Positions 31,238 to 44,100 of a DNA stretch of 64,000 nt are shown piece by piece. The translations under genes were made by a program, and so were the position numbers. This DNA comes from Desulfurivibrio sp044068625 (GTDB taxonomy: Bacteria; Desulfobacterota; Desulfobulbia; Desulfobulbales; Desulfurivibrionaceae). Position 1 is the stretch's first letter. Each line of letters begins with the position of its first letter. The DNA lies in assembly GCF_044068625.1 (NCBI RefSeq), contig NZ_JBIPKH010000015.1, positions 12,429-76,428 on the forward strand. The letters are read 5' to 3'. The notes under the pieces are model-generated. The model was given only the letters and a program-made list of their open reading frames with translations. It searched no databases and was not told the origin of the DNA.

Positions 31238-32986
31238 CTATTCGTGCAGGACCTTGTCGACGGTTCCGGCGATCTGCTGGAGGGTTACCGGCTTCATCAG
31301 AAAGGCGCTGATTCCCAGTTCCCGGCTCTTCTCCTGGTCGATCAACTCACTGAAACCGGTGCAGATAATCACCCGCAGGGCGGGAGAGACCGCCATGGCC
31401 CGGGTGGCCAGCTCGGCCCCGGTCAGGTGGGGCATGGTCATGTCGGTGATCAGCAGGTCGATGCCGCCGGGCTGCTCCCGGATCAGGGCCAAGGCCTCCC
31501 GGGGATCGTTGAAGGAATCCACCCGATAGCCGAGATGGGTCAGCATATGGCGCAGCATCTCGGCGATGATCTTGTCGTCATCCACCACCAGGATCCGCTC
31601 CCGGCCTCCCGGCAGGGGGGCTTCCTGGTTCTCCTCCTCACCTTTGCTCCCCTCCTCGGCGGTCAGTTCGGGCAGATAGACCTGGACGGTGGTGCCCTGG
31701 CCGATCTTGCTTTGGGCCGTGATCTTGCCCCCCAACTGCCGGACGATGCCGTGGACCACCGCCATGCCCAGGCCGGTGCCCTGGCTGGGTGATTTGGTGG
31801 TGTAATAGGGTTCGAACATCCGCTCCATGGTCTCCTGGTCCATGCCGCAACCGGTGTCGCTGACCGCCAGGCGCAGATAGGAGCCGGGTTCCAGCTCGTC
31901 TCCGATTCGGTGGGCGTCCTCCTCCCCCAGAACCAGACTGTTAAGCTCCACCGTCAGCACCCCGCTGCCGTCCCGCATGGCGTGGTAGGCGTTGGTGCAG
32001 AGATTCATGATCACCTGGTGCAACTGGCCGGGGTCGGCCAGCACCGGCCCGCAATCCGGGGCGATCCGCTGGCGAATCTCGATGGTGGTGGGCAGGGTGG
32101 AGCGCATCAGTTTCAAGGCTTCCTTGATGATCGGCTCCAGGCGCAGCGGCCTTGACTCGCCGTCGCTTTTGCGGCTGAAGGTCAGGATCTGCCGCACCAG
32201 CCCCCGGGCCCGGCCCGCGGCCCGGATCACCTGGCGCAGATCGGCAATGGCCGGCGAGCCGGGGGGCAGTTTCTCCAGGGCCATTTCGGTAAAGCCGGTG
32301 ATCGGGGCCAGAATGTTGTTGAAATCGTGGGCGATCCCCCCGGCCAGGGTACCGATGGCCTCCATCTTCTGGGACTGGCGCAGCCGGCTCTCCAGCAGGA
32401 GCTGCTCGCTGATATCCTTGGCGATATGGACAAACCCGGTCAACCGGCCCTGCCGGTCGGTGAGGGGGGCGCAGGAGATGGAGAAAAAGCGCTCGCCGTG
32501 CCGAACGGTGGTGTTGACTTTTGCCCCCAGGCCGGGCTGCCCCTGGTGGGGGCAATCGGGGCAGGGCACCGGAGAGTCGCGGAACAACTGGTGGCAGTAC
32601 TTGCCCCTGATCTCTTCCGGTCCGGTCCCGCTGAACCGGCTGGCGGCCATGTTGGCCCGGATCACCCGCATCTCCCGATCGAAAATGGTGATGACGTCGT
32701 CGATGGCGTCGAAGGTCCGCTCCCACTCATCCCGGGCGGCCCGCAGGGCCTGTTGGTGGTCGGCCTGTTCTGCGAGGTGCCGACGGCCGCTGCGGTAAAG
32801 CAGGCCGATGGCCGCCAGCCCCACCAGGCCGGCCACCGCGAAGGTCGCCAGGGTTTCAGCCGGGGTCCGTTGGGCGGCCAGGGCCCAGGCCGCGCCGCCG
32901 GCCACCAGCAGCAGCCAGCCCAGCACGGCGGCCAGGGTGTGGCGGGTCAGCCGCCGGTGGAAAACGGGGTCAGTGGAAGTTGACAT
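31238..32986 (-). CDS. Membrane-bound PAS hybrid histidine kinase with receiver
   Basis: 582 residues: two membrane helices (about 17-38 and 47-64), a PAS domain (85-195) with a Cys cluster CHQLF...CPDCPH, a HisKA domain with the phospho-acceptor His220 in GGIAHDFNN, HATPase with DTGCGMD and GTGLGMAVV, and a C-terminal receiver (ILVVDDDKIIAEM, phosphorylation Asp in LLITDMTMP). It is intact. The output is not encoded next door. It overlaps the AI-2E permease gene by 17 bases and is probably co-transcribed with it; the signal is unknown. Confidence 0.92.
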   Translation of the reverse strand: MSTSTDPVFHRRLTRHTLAAVLGWLLLVAGGAAWALAAQRTPAETLATFAVAGLVGLAAIGLLYRSGRRHLAEQADHQQALRAARDEWERTFDAIDDVITIFDREMRVIRANMAASRFSGTGPEEIRGKYCHQLFRDSPVPCPDCPHQGQPGLGAKVNTTVRHGERFFSISCAPLTDRQGRLTGFVHIAKDISEQLLLESRLRQSQKMEAIGTLAGGIAHDFNNILAPITGFTEMALEKLPPGSPAIADLRQVIRAAGRARGLVRQILTFSRKSDGESRPLRLEPIIKEALKLMRSTLPTTIEIRQRIAPDCGPVLADPGQLHQVIMNLCTNAYHAMRDGSGVLTVELNSLVLGEEDAHRIGDELEPGSYLRLAVSDTGCGMDQETMERMFEPYYTTKSPSQGTGLGMAVVHGIVRQLGGKITAQSKIGQGTTVQVYLPELTAEEGSKGEEENQEAPLPGGRERILVVDDDKIIAEMLRHMLTHLGYRVDSFNDPREALALIREQPGGIDLLITDMTMPHLTGAELATRAMAVSPALRVIICTGFSELIDQEKSRELGISAFLMKPVTLQQIAGTVDKVLHE

Positions 32987-34061
32987 TTTTCACGTAACGG
33001 TCGTAGCTGCTCTGGTAGATCTCCGCCAGGGTGAGAAAGGCGGTGATGATCAGCGGCCCGTAGATAATCCCGAGAAAGCCGAAGGCGCTCAAGCCCCCGA
33101 TAATGCTCAGGAAAACCAGCAGAGTATGCATCTTGACCCGGCTGCCCACCAGTTTGGGTTTGAGAAAATATTCGATGGTGATGGTGATGATTCCATAGAG
33201 GGTCAGGAGGATGAATGCCTCAACCAGGCCACCCTTGAACCCGAGAAACAGGGCGGCGGGCACCAGGATCAGGCCGATGCCGAAGATGGGCAGAAAGGCC
33301 AGTACCGCCATGATCGACCCCCAAAGGACCGGCGGCCCCAGGGAGAAAACTACGAAGATGACCCCCCCCAGCACCCCCTGGATCAGGGCGCAGATTCCGT
33401 TGCCGATCAGCACCGCGCCGGTGATCTCGTCGAACTTGGCGAACAGCCGCCGCTCCTGGTCGTCGGGCAGGGGGGAGAGCCGCAGGATATAGTTCAGCAG
33501 CCGGTCATGCTCGATCAGCAGGAAGAAGATGGTCAGGATCATCAGGAAAAAGCTGAAGACAAACATCATGATGTTGGCGGCCCAACTGCTGGCCTGATTG
33601 TAAAGGAACAGCCCCACCACCCGGGCCAACTCGGCCAGGGTCCGACTGATGTTGTCCGGCTCCAGGGAAAAACCGAGCAGGGCGGCGGTCTCCTGGAGCC
33701 GCACGAAAAGGGGGCTTTCCTGGAAGGCCCGAAGCTTGAGGCCGAGATTGGCCCCGGCTCCCCGCCCCCACTCGTAGAGGTTCTGGGCCTCCTGGGCCAG
33801 GGCGAAGACAAAGAAAACCAGGGGGATAAAGACCAGCAGCACCACCAGGGTGCAGGTGAGCAGGGAGGCGAAAAAGTCCGGCAGCTTGCGGTTGAGCAGG
33901 TTGTAGATCGGGCGAAAGACGCTGGTCAGCAGATAGGAGAGAATCAGGATGGAGAGAAAGGGCCAGAGCAGGCGTCCCACCAGCAGGATGGAGATCAGAA
34001 AAAGGATCAGAAAGTAGCGCATCACCATGGGGGATGGCGGGTTTTCTTGCACGTAAATCAC
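32970..34061 (-). CDS. AI-2E family transporter
   Basis: 363 residues with the topology of the AI-2E (TqsA/PerM) family: a first helix pair MVMRYFLILFLISILLVG, a long central soluble segment, then a cluster of helices with GVIFVVFSLGPPVLWG and IFGIGLILVPAALFL and the FLKPKLVGSRVKMHTLLVFLS signature. Members export signalling molecules or act as ion/H+ antiporters; the substrate cannot be told. It is upstream of the kinase gene on the same strand. Confidence 0.9.
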   Translation of the reverse strand: MIYVQENPPSPMVMRYFLILFLISILLVGRLLWPFLSILILSYLLTSVFRPIYNLLNRKLPDFFASLLTCTLVVLLVFIPLVFFVFALAQEAQNLYEWGRGAGANLGLKLRAFQESPLFVRLQETAALLGFSLEPDNISRTLAELARVVGLFLYNQASSWAANIMMFVFSFFLMILTIFFLLIEHDRLLNYILRLSPLPDDQERRLFAKFDEITGAVLIGNGICALIQGVLGGVIFVVFSLGPPVLWGSIMAVLAFLPIFGIGLILVPAALFLGFKGGLVEAFILLTLYGIITITIEYFLKPKLVGSRVKMHTLLVFLSIIGGLSAFGFLGIIYGPLIITAFLTLAEIYQSSYDRYVKNVNFH

Positions 34062-34229
34062 CTGCCCTGCGGTTTGAAGGAGAGAACCAGTCGCCTACTC
34101 TACCTAATATCGAGTTGCTCTGCCAAGCGAAATAAATTGTTTCAATGGTCCTGAAACTTCGTTATATTGCGCTCCATTTTCGGTCCCCCGACGGGCCGGG
34201 GCATGATTTTCTAGGGAGCAAATTGCACA

Positions 34230-35297
34230 ATGGACATCAGAATGGAAACGGTGCCGCCGGCTCAACGCAAGGCCAAGCCGGACGAAAAATCGCTTGGTTT
34301 CGGGCGGATCTTTACCGACCACATGTTTGTTATGGCGTATACCGCCGACCGGGGCTGGCACGATCCCCACATTCGTCCTTACGGCCACTTCTCTTTGGAT
34401 CCGGCGGCCATGGTCCTCCACTACGGTCAGGCGATCTTCGAGGGGCTGAAGGCTTACCGGGGGGAAGATAACGGCATCCGTCTCTTCCGGCCCCAGGCCA
34501 ACCTGGAGCGGATGAACCGTTCCGCCACTCGGATGTGCATGCCCACCTTACCCCTGGATACCGCCCTGGCCGGGCTCCAGGTCCTGCTCAAGGTCGATTC
34601 CGACTGGGTACCCAGGGCCCAGGGGGCCACCCTTTATATCCGGCCGACCATGGTGGCCACCGAGGCCGGCCTGGGGGTGCGCCCGGCCAAGGAGTATCTC
34701 TTCTTTATCATCCTGAGCCCGGTGGGGGCCTACTATCCCGAAGGGTTCAATCCGGTGAAGATCTTTGTCACCGACACCTATGTGCGGGCGGTGGCCGGTG
34801 GGGTGGGCGAGGCCAAGACCGCCGGCAACTACGCGGCCAGCATCATGGCGGCGGTGGAGGCCCAGAAGCAGGGGTTCACCCAGGTGTTGTGGCTGGACGC
34901 CCGCGAGCGCCGCTATGTGGAAGAGGTGGGCACCATGAACATCTTCTTCGTGCTGGGCGACCGGGTCGTCACCCCACCCCTTTCGGGCAGTATCCTGCCG
35001 GGGATTACCCGGGAATCGGTGCTGCAACTGCTGGGCGATTGGGGCCTGGCCGTGGAGGAGCGGCCCATCACCATCGACGAGGTGCTGGCCGCCAACCAGC
35101 GGGGCGAGTTGCGCGAAGTCTTCGGCACCGGTACCGCCGCGGTGATCTCGCCGGTGGGTTCGCTCCACTACAAAGGGCAGGACTGCCTGATCAACGGCGG
35201 CAAGACCGGCGAGCTGGCCCAAAGATTGTTCAACGAGCTGACCGCCATCCAGTACGGCCGGAAGGCGGACCCCCACCAATGGGTCCTCCGCCTGTAG
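34230..35297 (+). CDS. ilvE: Branched-chain amino acid aminotransferase
   Basis: A PLP-dependent class IV aminotransferase of 355 residues that makes the last step of Leu, Ile and Val synthesis and the first of their breakdown. The segment LHYGQAIFEGLKAYRG, the active-site Lys in AKTAGNYAAS and the later VEEVGTMNIFFV and GTGTAAVISPVG blocks identify the long IlvE type. It is a single-gene unit; groES starts 265 bases downstream in the same direction. Confidence 0.94.
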   Translation: MDIRMETVPPAQRKAKPDEKSLGFGRIFTDHMFVMAYTADRGWHDPHIRPYGHFSLDPAAMVLHYGQAIFEGLKAYRGEDNGIRLFRPQANLERMNRSATRMCMPTLPLDTALAGLQVLLKVDSDWVPRAQGATLYIRPTMVATEAGLGVRPAKEYLFFIILSPVGAYYPEGFNPVKIFVTDTYVRAVAGGVGEAKTAGNYAASIMAAVEAQKQGFTQVLWLDARERRYVEEVGTMNIFFVLGDRVVTPPLSGSILPGITRESVLQLLGDWGLAVEERPITIDEVLAANQRGELREVFGTGTAAVISPVGSLHYKGQDCLINGGKTGELAQRLFNELTAIQYGRKADPHQWVLRL

Positions 35298-35561
35298 TCG
35301 CCCGGCCTCGCCATCTATCTGGCCTGATTTTCTTTGTTTTCTTCCAGCGATTTTTTTTTGGTGCGTGCTCTTGATTTTTGCGGGGGACGTACATATTGTC
35401 TGCCGCATCCGGTATTCCGGGGTCGGTGTGACCCGGGGGTGCCGCTTTCCGGTTGCGGGAAGGACGCCGGTACTCGGCGCGGGAGCGCCGGCTGCCGGTT
35501 TGTTATTCATACGAGCAATCACTTAATCATCAACCAGATCAACGCAAGACGGAGGTAGTCC

Positions 35562-35852
35562 ATGAAGATTCGGCCATTGAATGATCGAATTCTGGTCAAA
35601 AGACTGGAGGAAGAGCAGAAAACCAAGGGTGGCATTATTATCCCCGACACCGCCAAGGAGAAGCCGGCGGAGGGCACCGTGGTCGCCGTGGGCAGCGGAC
35701 GTCACAACGAAAAGGGCGAGCGGGTGCCGGTGGAGTTGAAGGCCGGAGACCGGGTGCTCTTTTCCAAGTATGGCGGCACCGAGGTGAAGATCGATGGCGA
35801 AGAGTTCCTGATCATGCGCGAGGATGACATCCTCGGCGTGGTGGAAAACTAA
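35562..35852 (+). CDS. groES: Co-chaperonin GroES
   Basis: 96 residues, the 10-kDa lid of the chaperonin: MKIRPLNDRILVKRLEEEQKTKGG, mobile loop GGIIIPDTAKEKPAEG, and the usual C-terminal strands. A strong ribosome site (GGAGG) is six bases upstream. The 264-base upstream region shows neither a clear CIRCE element nor a convincing sigma32 promoter by eye. groEL follows after 34 bases. Confidence 0.97.
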   Translation: MKIRPLNDRILVKRLEEEQKTKGGIIIPDTAKEKPAEGTVVAVGSGRHNEKGERVPVELKAGDRVLFSKYGGTEVKIDGEEFLIMREDDILGVVEN

Positions 35853-35886
35853 CAAGCAACCCCAAGTTTCTGAAGGAGAAAAAGAT

Positions 35887-37539
<1,653 letters not shown>

Positions 37540-37573
37540 GAGCCCCTTTCGCCGTCAAGAAACTCGACGCGAC

Positions 37574-37620
37574 CAGCCCCGGTGACTCGGCAACCTGCCC
37601 TGTCACCGGGGCTGTTTTTT
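37574..37620 (+). terminator. Terminator of groESL
   Basis: Perfect 13-bp arms cagccccggtgac (37574-37586) and gtcaccggggctg (37602-37614) are followed by six T bases. Confidence 0.92.
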
Positions 37621-37664
37621 GCTGCGGCGAGAGTCGGCAAAATAGGGTATTCTGCACCTCTTGG

Positions 37665-37741
37665 GTGCCCGTAGCTCAGCTGGATAGAGCACCGGCCTTC
37701 TAAGCCGTAGGTCGCAGGTTCGAATCCTGCCGGGCGCGCCA
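37665..37741 (+). tRNA. tRNA-Arg (UCU)
   Basis: 77 bases with encoded CCA. The acceptor GTGCCCG pairs with CGGGCGC (one G-U), the D-arm is AGCTCAGCTGGATAGAGC, the anticodon loop CTTCTAA puts TCT at 37699-37701, and the T-arm is GGTTCGAATCC. The outermost anticodon-stem pair is a mismatch. A weak promoter (TTGCTG at 37619, TAGGGT at 37643) overlaps the groEL terminator tail. A large, compositionally distinct gene follows, and tRNA-Arg genes are common integration sites. Confidence 0.96.
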
Positions 37742-37750
37742 GAAAAAATT

Positions 37751-37795
37751 AAGGGAGATCGGGCCGTTAGGCTCGGTTTCCCTTTCTTGTTTTTG
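37751..37795 (+). terminator. Terminator after tRNA-Arg
   Basis: A 15-bp stem (37751-37765 with 37770-37784), fully paired when G-U pairs are allowed, with loop gtta, followed by tcttgttttt. Confidence 0.8.
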
Positions 37796-38152
37796 TACCA
37801 CAAATATTCCCGAAAAGGCCGTTTTTGTGTCCCAAGAGTGTCACCAGGGTGTAAGCGCGCGCGTGAAAGCAGAATTTTTAGCAGGTAAGCGCAGAAAAAA
37901 TGCGATCACCCGCGGAGGCGATCTGGGTTAGGGGGATTTGAAATAGGTGAATAGCATGAAGATCACAGAAGTTCATGACCATCGTCCTTGAAACGTCCAC
38001 AAAAGGTTGTCCAAAGCCCTGTTTATTTCAGGTTGATAACACCCCTTGCCAATAGAGCGTGGTATAGTGGCGGAATCAGCCGGTAAAGGCTGAGGGCCCG
38101 CAAACGCGCGGCTGCGTTTGCGGCAGGTGCCGGTCATCAGGTTGGAGCTGGG
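37796..38152. other. Intergenic region between tRNA-Arg and the glucan synthase gene
   Basis: About 360 bases with no supported gene. It holds a gcgcgcgcg tract near 37855 and a GC dyad around 38098-38122 (gcaaacgcgcgg with gcgtttgc). No copy of the tRNA 3' end was found here. Confidence 0.45.
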
Positions 38153-41100
38153 TTGACGATTCCCGGTTCGAGCAAGGAGCAGGTCATAGCCATCAAAAAA
38201 ATCGGATTTTCCGTGCGCAGGCGCAATGCGCTGCGTCACGACCGGGACACCGAGTTGCTGCGCGCAGAGTTGTTCAGCATCGAGCAACTGAAGCGTCACG
38301 CGGTGGCGCTGGCCGGCCGCCATCGGGTCGATCCGCGTCCCGGGCCGGACAGCCTGCTGCCGCGGCTGGCGGACAATGCGCGGGTTCTGCTGGCGGCGTA
38401 CGACGTCGTCACCGCCGTCGCCGCCGCCCAGGGGCAACGGATCGAGCCGGCGGAGGCCTGGTTGCTCGACAATTTCTACCTGATCGAGCAGCAGGTCACC
38501 CTGGCCCGCCGGCATCTGCCGCGCGGATACAGCCGCCAGTTGCCGCAGCTGGCCGCTGGCCCGTCGGCCGGATTCCCCCGCATCTACGACCTGGCGCTGG
38601 AGCTGATCTCCCACATGGACGGCCGCGTCGACCGCGACAACGCCACCCAGTTCATTGCCGCCTACCAGACCGTCGAGCCCCTGAAGCTGGGCGAATTGTG
38701 GGCCTTCCCGATCATGCTGCAACTGGCGCTGCTGGAAAACCTGCGTCGGGTCGGGGTGCGCATCGCCCAGCGGCGCGAGGAGCGCGATGCCGCCATCACC
38801 TGGGCGGACCGCATGCTCGAAGCGGCCGAAACCGATCCGAAACAGTTGATCCAGTTGCTGGCCGAGTTTGCCCATGCCGATGTGCCGCTGACCGCGCCGT
38901 TTGTGGAGGAGTTTTACAACCGGCTCCAGGCCCAGGGACCGGCCATGGCCTTCGTGCAGACCTGGGTCGAGCACAAGCTGTTCGAACAGGGGGTGACGGC
39001 GACCAAACTGTCGGAGGCGGCCGGCCGCACCGCCGCGGCCAACCAGATCTCCATCGCCAACAGTATCGGCAGCTTGCGCTTCATCGGCGCCATGGACTGG
39101 AAGCAATACGTCGAGTCGCTCAGCGTCGTCGAACAGACCCTGCGCGAAGATCCCATGGCGATGTACGCCAGCCAGGATTTTGCCACCCGCGACCGCTACC
39201 GGCACGTCATCGAGGACGTGGCGCGGCACAGCATTCGCAGCGAAAGGGCGGTGGCCCGCGAAGCCGTTGAGCTTGCCCGGGCGGCGGCGCAACATGGCCC
39301 GCATGAGCGCGGCGCCCATGTGGGCTACTACCTGATCGATCGGGGCCGACCACGCCTGGAGGGGGCGGTTGACTGCCGGCTGTCGTGGAAATCCCGAATC
39401 TGCCGGATGGGTCGGCATCTTTGCCTGCCCCTTTATCTCGGCCCGATCCTGCTGCTCACCCTGCTGGCGACCGCGGCCGTGCTGACCCTGCTCGGCCTTG
39501 GTCCGGGCGGGGTCGATGCGGATGACTGGCGGACCTGGTTGTTGGCGCTTCCGCTGGTCATCGGCGCCTCGGCCCTGGCCGTGCCCCTGGTGAACCTGCT
39601 GGTCACGCTCGTTCTGCCGCCGCATGCCTTGCCGCGGCTGGATTTCTCCACCGGGATTCCGGACTGCCACCGCACCATGGTGATCGTCCCCACCCTGCTG
39701 ACGAAACCGCAAGATGTCGACGCGCTGCTCGAAGCGATGGAGATCCGCTATCTCGGTAATCGCGACCCCAATCTGTTCTTCGCCCTGCTGACGGATTTTG
39801 CCGACGCGCCCAAGCAAACGCTGCCGGACGATGAAGCTCTGCTCGCGTACGCGCGCGGCGCGGTCGAGGCGCTCAACGCGACCTACCGCGAGGATCGCCC
39901 GGGCATCTTCTATCTGTTTCACCGGCCCCGGGTGTGGAACCCGTTCGAGCGGGTGTGGATGGGCTACGAGCGCAAGCGCGGCAAGCTGGAGCAGTTCAAT
40001 GCCCGGCTCCGGGGCGAGGCGCAAACGGCCTTCTCGGAGATCGTCGGCGATCACTCCCTCCTCGGATCGATCCGCTATGTCATCACCCTGGATACCGACA
40101 CCCAACTGCCCCGCGACGCGGCCCGCACCCTGATCGGCAACCTCGCCCATCCGCTCAACCGGCCGGTGTACGATGTCGGCAAGGGCCGCATCGTCGAAGG
40201 CTACGCGATCCTGCAACCGCGCGCCTCGATCAGCCTGACCAGTGCCGGCCGGTCGCGCTTCGCCAAACTGTTCGCCGGCGATCCGGGCCTCGACCCCTAC
40301 ACCCGCGAGGTGTCGGACGTCTACCAGGATCTGTTCGAGGAAGGCTCGTTCATCGGCAAGGGCATCTACGACGTCGATGCGTTTCGCCAGGCCGTCGACG
40401 GCCGTTTTCCGGAAAATCTCATCCTCAGCCACGACCTGCTGGAAAGCGGCTATGCGCGATCGGCGCTGGTGACCGATGTCGAACTGATCGAGGAACATCC
40501 GGCCAGTGTCGCCATCGAGGCCAGTCGGCGCCACCGCTGGGCCCGCGGCGACTGGCAATTGGCCGGCTGGCTGCTGCCATGGGTGCCGGGCCCCCCCGGT
40601 CTGAACGGCGTGAAGGCGAAGCGGCAGGCGAACCCGCTCTCGGCCCTGTCGCGGTGGAAACTTTTCGACAATCTGCGGCGCAGCCTGGTGGCGCCGGCAC
40701 TGCTCGCCCTGGTGGCCGGCGGCTGGCTGTTGGGCCTCGGGCCCGGGTGGCTGTGGAGCTTGCTGGTCGTGGCGGTGATATTTCTGCCCACCCTGCTGTC
40801 CGCCGCCATCGAGCTTGTGCGCAAGCCCGCGGAATGCGACTGGCGAGTACACCTGAACCTGACCGGCAGATCGGTGGGGCGCCCGCTGGTGCTCGCCGTA
40901 CTGACCCTGGCCTTTTTGCCCTACGACGCACTGATCTGCCTGGGGGCGATCCTGTGCTCGGGGGTGCGGATGCTGTTCACGCGCCGCGGCCTGCTGTTGT
41001 GGCAACTGCGGTCCTACGCCCGCCGCAATGCCAGCCGCACCCTGGTCGAATTTTTCCGGGAGATGGGGATCGCGCCGGTTATGGCGCTGGCGCTGGGCGT

Positions 41101-44100
41101 GGCGTTGGCCATGGCAAGCGCGCCTGCGGCGTGGCTTTGTGCCGCCCCCATCCTGCTGCTGTGGCTGCTGTCGCCCGTCGCCGGCTGGTGGATCAGCCGG
41201 CCGCTGGCCGCTCCCGCCCCGGGCTTGAGCGTCGACCAGGAGGTCTTCCTGCGGACGTCGGCGCGGCGCACCTGGCGTTACTTCGCGGACTTTGTCGGCC
41301 CGGAGGACAACTGGCTGCCGCCCGACAACTTCCAGGAACACCCGGCGCCGGCCATCGCCTCGCGTACCTCGCCCACCAACATCGGCATGTCGCTGCTGGC
41401 CGACCTGGCCGCGGTCGATTTCGGTTACATCACCGCCGGGGAATGTCTGCGGCGCGTCGGCAACACCCTCACCTCGCTGGAAAAGCTGGAACGCTATCGC
41501 GGCCACCTTTACAACTGGTACGACACCCGCACTCTGCAACCGCTCCACCCGCGATACGTCTCGTCGGTGGACAGCGGCAACCTGGCCGGCTCTCTGCTCA
41601 CTCTCCAGGCCGGGCTGGCCGAGATGAAACATCAGCCGGTGCTGTCAGCCCGCGCGCTGCCGGGGCTGCAGGACACCCTGCAAGTGCTGGCACAGCTGCC
41701 CGCCGCCGCCCCCGAGCTGACGAAAACAATCGATCTGCTGCAGGAGACCCTGCGCCCACTCACACTGAAGGGACCACTGCCGACGCTGGCGGCCGCTACC
41801 GGCGCGCTGGAGGAGATTCACCGCATTGGTGGCGAGCTGGTTGCCCACCTGCCGGCGGATACCGATAGCGAAGGCGAACCGGTTTACTGGGCGCGGGCCT
41901 TCGACCGGCAAGCGCGGGCCCTGCGGGATGAGCTTGCCTTGCTGGTGCCCGGGACCTGGCCGGGCGCCGCTCTGCCGACCCGGATGGAACTGGCCGCTGC
42001 GGGCGATGATGGCGCGCAGACGCAGCTCGCCCTCATCGATGAGCTGATCGGCCGCTGCCGCGCACTGGCAGCGATGGATTTCGAATTCCTCTACGACACC
42101 GTATCCGGCCTGCTGGCCATCGGCTACGATGTCGGCGAACGGCGCCGCGATCCGTCCTGCTACGATCTGCTGGCATCGGAATCACGCCTGGCCAGTTTCC
42201 TGCTCATCGCCCAGGGACAGGTGCCGCAGAAGCACTGGTTCTCGCTGGGGCGCCTGCTGACCAGTCATGGCGGCGACGTCAGTCTGATTTCGTGGAGCGG
42301 CTCGATGTTCGAGTACCTGATGCCGCAACTGATCATGCCGAGCTACCCCAATACTCTGCTGGAGCAGACCTGCAAGGCCGCGGTGTCGCGCCAGATCGAA
42401 TACGGCCGCCAACGCGAGGTGCCGTGGGGGATTTCCGAATCCTGCTACAACGCCACCGACATGCACCAGGTTTACCAGTACCGGGCGTTCGGCGTGCCCG
42501 GCCTCGGCTTCAAGCGCGGACTGGGCGACGACCTGGTGATCGCGCCCTACGCCAGCGCCCTGGCGCTGACGGTGATGCCGCGGCAGGCGTGCCGCAACCT
42601 GCAAACCCTGGCCGATCGTGGCTTTATGGGCGACTACGGCTTCTACGAGGCCATCGATTACACGCCCACGCGGGTGCCGCGGGGCAAGCCGCACGCCGTC
42701 GTGCGGGCATTCATGGCGCATCACCAGGGCATGAGCCTGCTGGCGTACGCGCATCTCCTGCTCGACCAGCCGATGCAGCGCCGCTTCATGTCCGACCCGC
42801 TGACGCGGGCGACCGAACTGCTGTTGCAGGAGCGGGTGCCGAAGAGGGGCGCCACCCTGCATCCGCACGCGGCCGAAGTGAGCGCCGCCGCCCACCCGCC
42901 CGGTGCCGACGTCGGCTCGATCATGCGCGTGTTCACCAACCCGAACACGCAACTCCCTGAAGTCCACCTGTTATCGAACGGCCGTTACCATGTCATGGCG
43001 ACCCTTGCCGGCGGCAGTTACAGCCGCTGGCGCGACCTCGCCGTTACCCGCTGGCGCGAGGACGCCACCTGTGATGGCTGGGGCACCTTCATCTACCTGC
43101 GCGACCGCGACAGCGGGAAGTATTGGTCCACCGCGCATCAGCCGACCCTGCGCCGGGCCGACCACTACGAGGCGATCTTCGTGCAGGCCCGCGCCGAATA
43201 CCGGCGGCGCGATCAGGCGATTGAGGCGCACACCGAGATCAGCGTCTCCCCCGAGGACGACGTCGAGATCCGGCGGGTCAAGCTCACCAACCAGTCGGGG
43301 CGCACCCGCCGCATCGAGGTGACGAGCTACGCGGAAGTGGTGCTGGCGCCGTTGAATGCCGACCTGGCCCACCGCGTCTTCAGTAATCTGTTCGTGCAGA
43401 CCGAAATCCTGCCCGAGCGCCAGGCGATTCTCTGCACCCGCCGTCCGCGCACCCCGGGCGAGCAGGTGCCCTGGATGTTTCACCTGCTGGCCGCCCCCGG
43501 CGTGGTGGCCGACGCGCCCTCCTACGAGACCGACCGCGCCCGCTTCATCGGGCGCGGTCGCACCGCGGCCAACCCGCTGGTGCTGGAGAGCAGCGGCAGT
43601 CCGCCTGCCCGGTCGAACCATGATTTATCAAACACGGCGGGGCCGGTGCTCGATCCCATCGTGGCGATCCGCCGCACCCTGACCCTGGCACCCGACGAAT
43701 CGGCGAGCGTGCAGATCATCTCCGGGGTCGCGGAGACGCGCGAGGCCGCACTGGCCCTGCTGGATAAATACTGCGACCGCCACTTCGTCGAGCGCGCCTT
43801 CGAAATGGCCTGGTTCCAAAGCCAGGAGGTGCTGCGCCACCTCAATGTCACCGAAGCCGATGCCCAGACCTACGGCCGCCTGGCTAACTCCGTGATCTAC
43901 GGCAATGCCCTGCGTCGCGCCGCGCCCGGCGTCATTGCCCGCAACCAGTTGGGGCAGGCCGGGCTGTGGCGTTTCGGCATCTCGGGCGATCTGCCGATCG
44001 TCAAGCTGCGCATTGGCGATCTCAACCGCATCGACCTGGTCAAACAGGTGTTGCAAGCGCATGCCTATTGGCGCATGAAGGGCCTGGTCGCCGACCTGGT

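Noticed and set aside
35298..35561. CIRCE element or sigma32 promoter before groES
   Set aside because: No TTAGCACTC-N9-GAGTGCTAA dyad; CTTGATT near 35370 lacks a matching -10 at proper distance.
37973..41632. 1219-codon open frame on the minus strand opposite the glucan synthase
   Set aside because: It is opposite a real gene with GC-rich third positions, which removes stops in that frame; composition (Gln/Gly/Arg-rich) is not protein-like. The same holds for 43628-46891.
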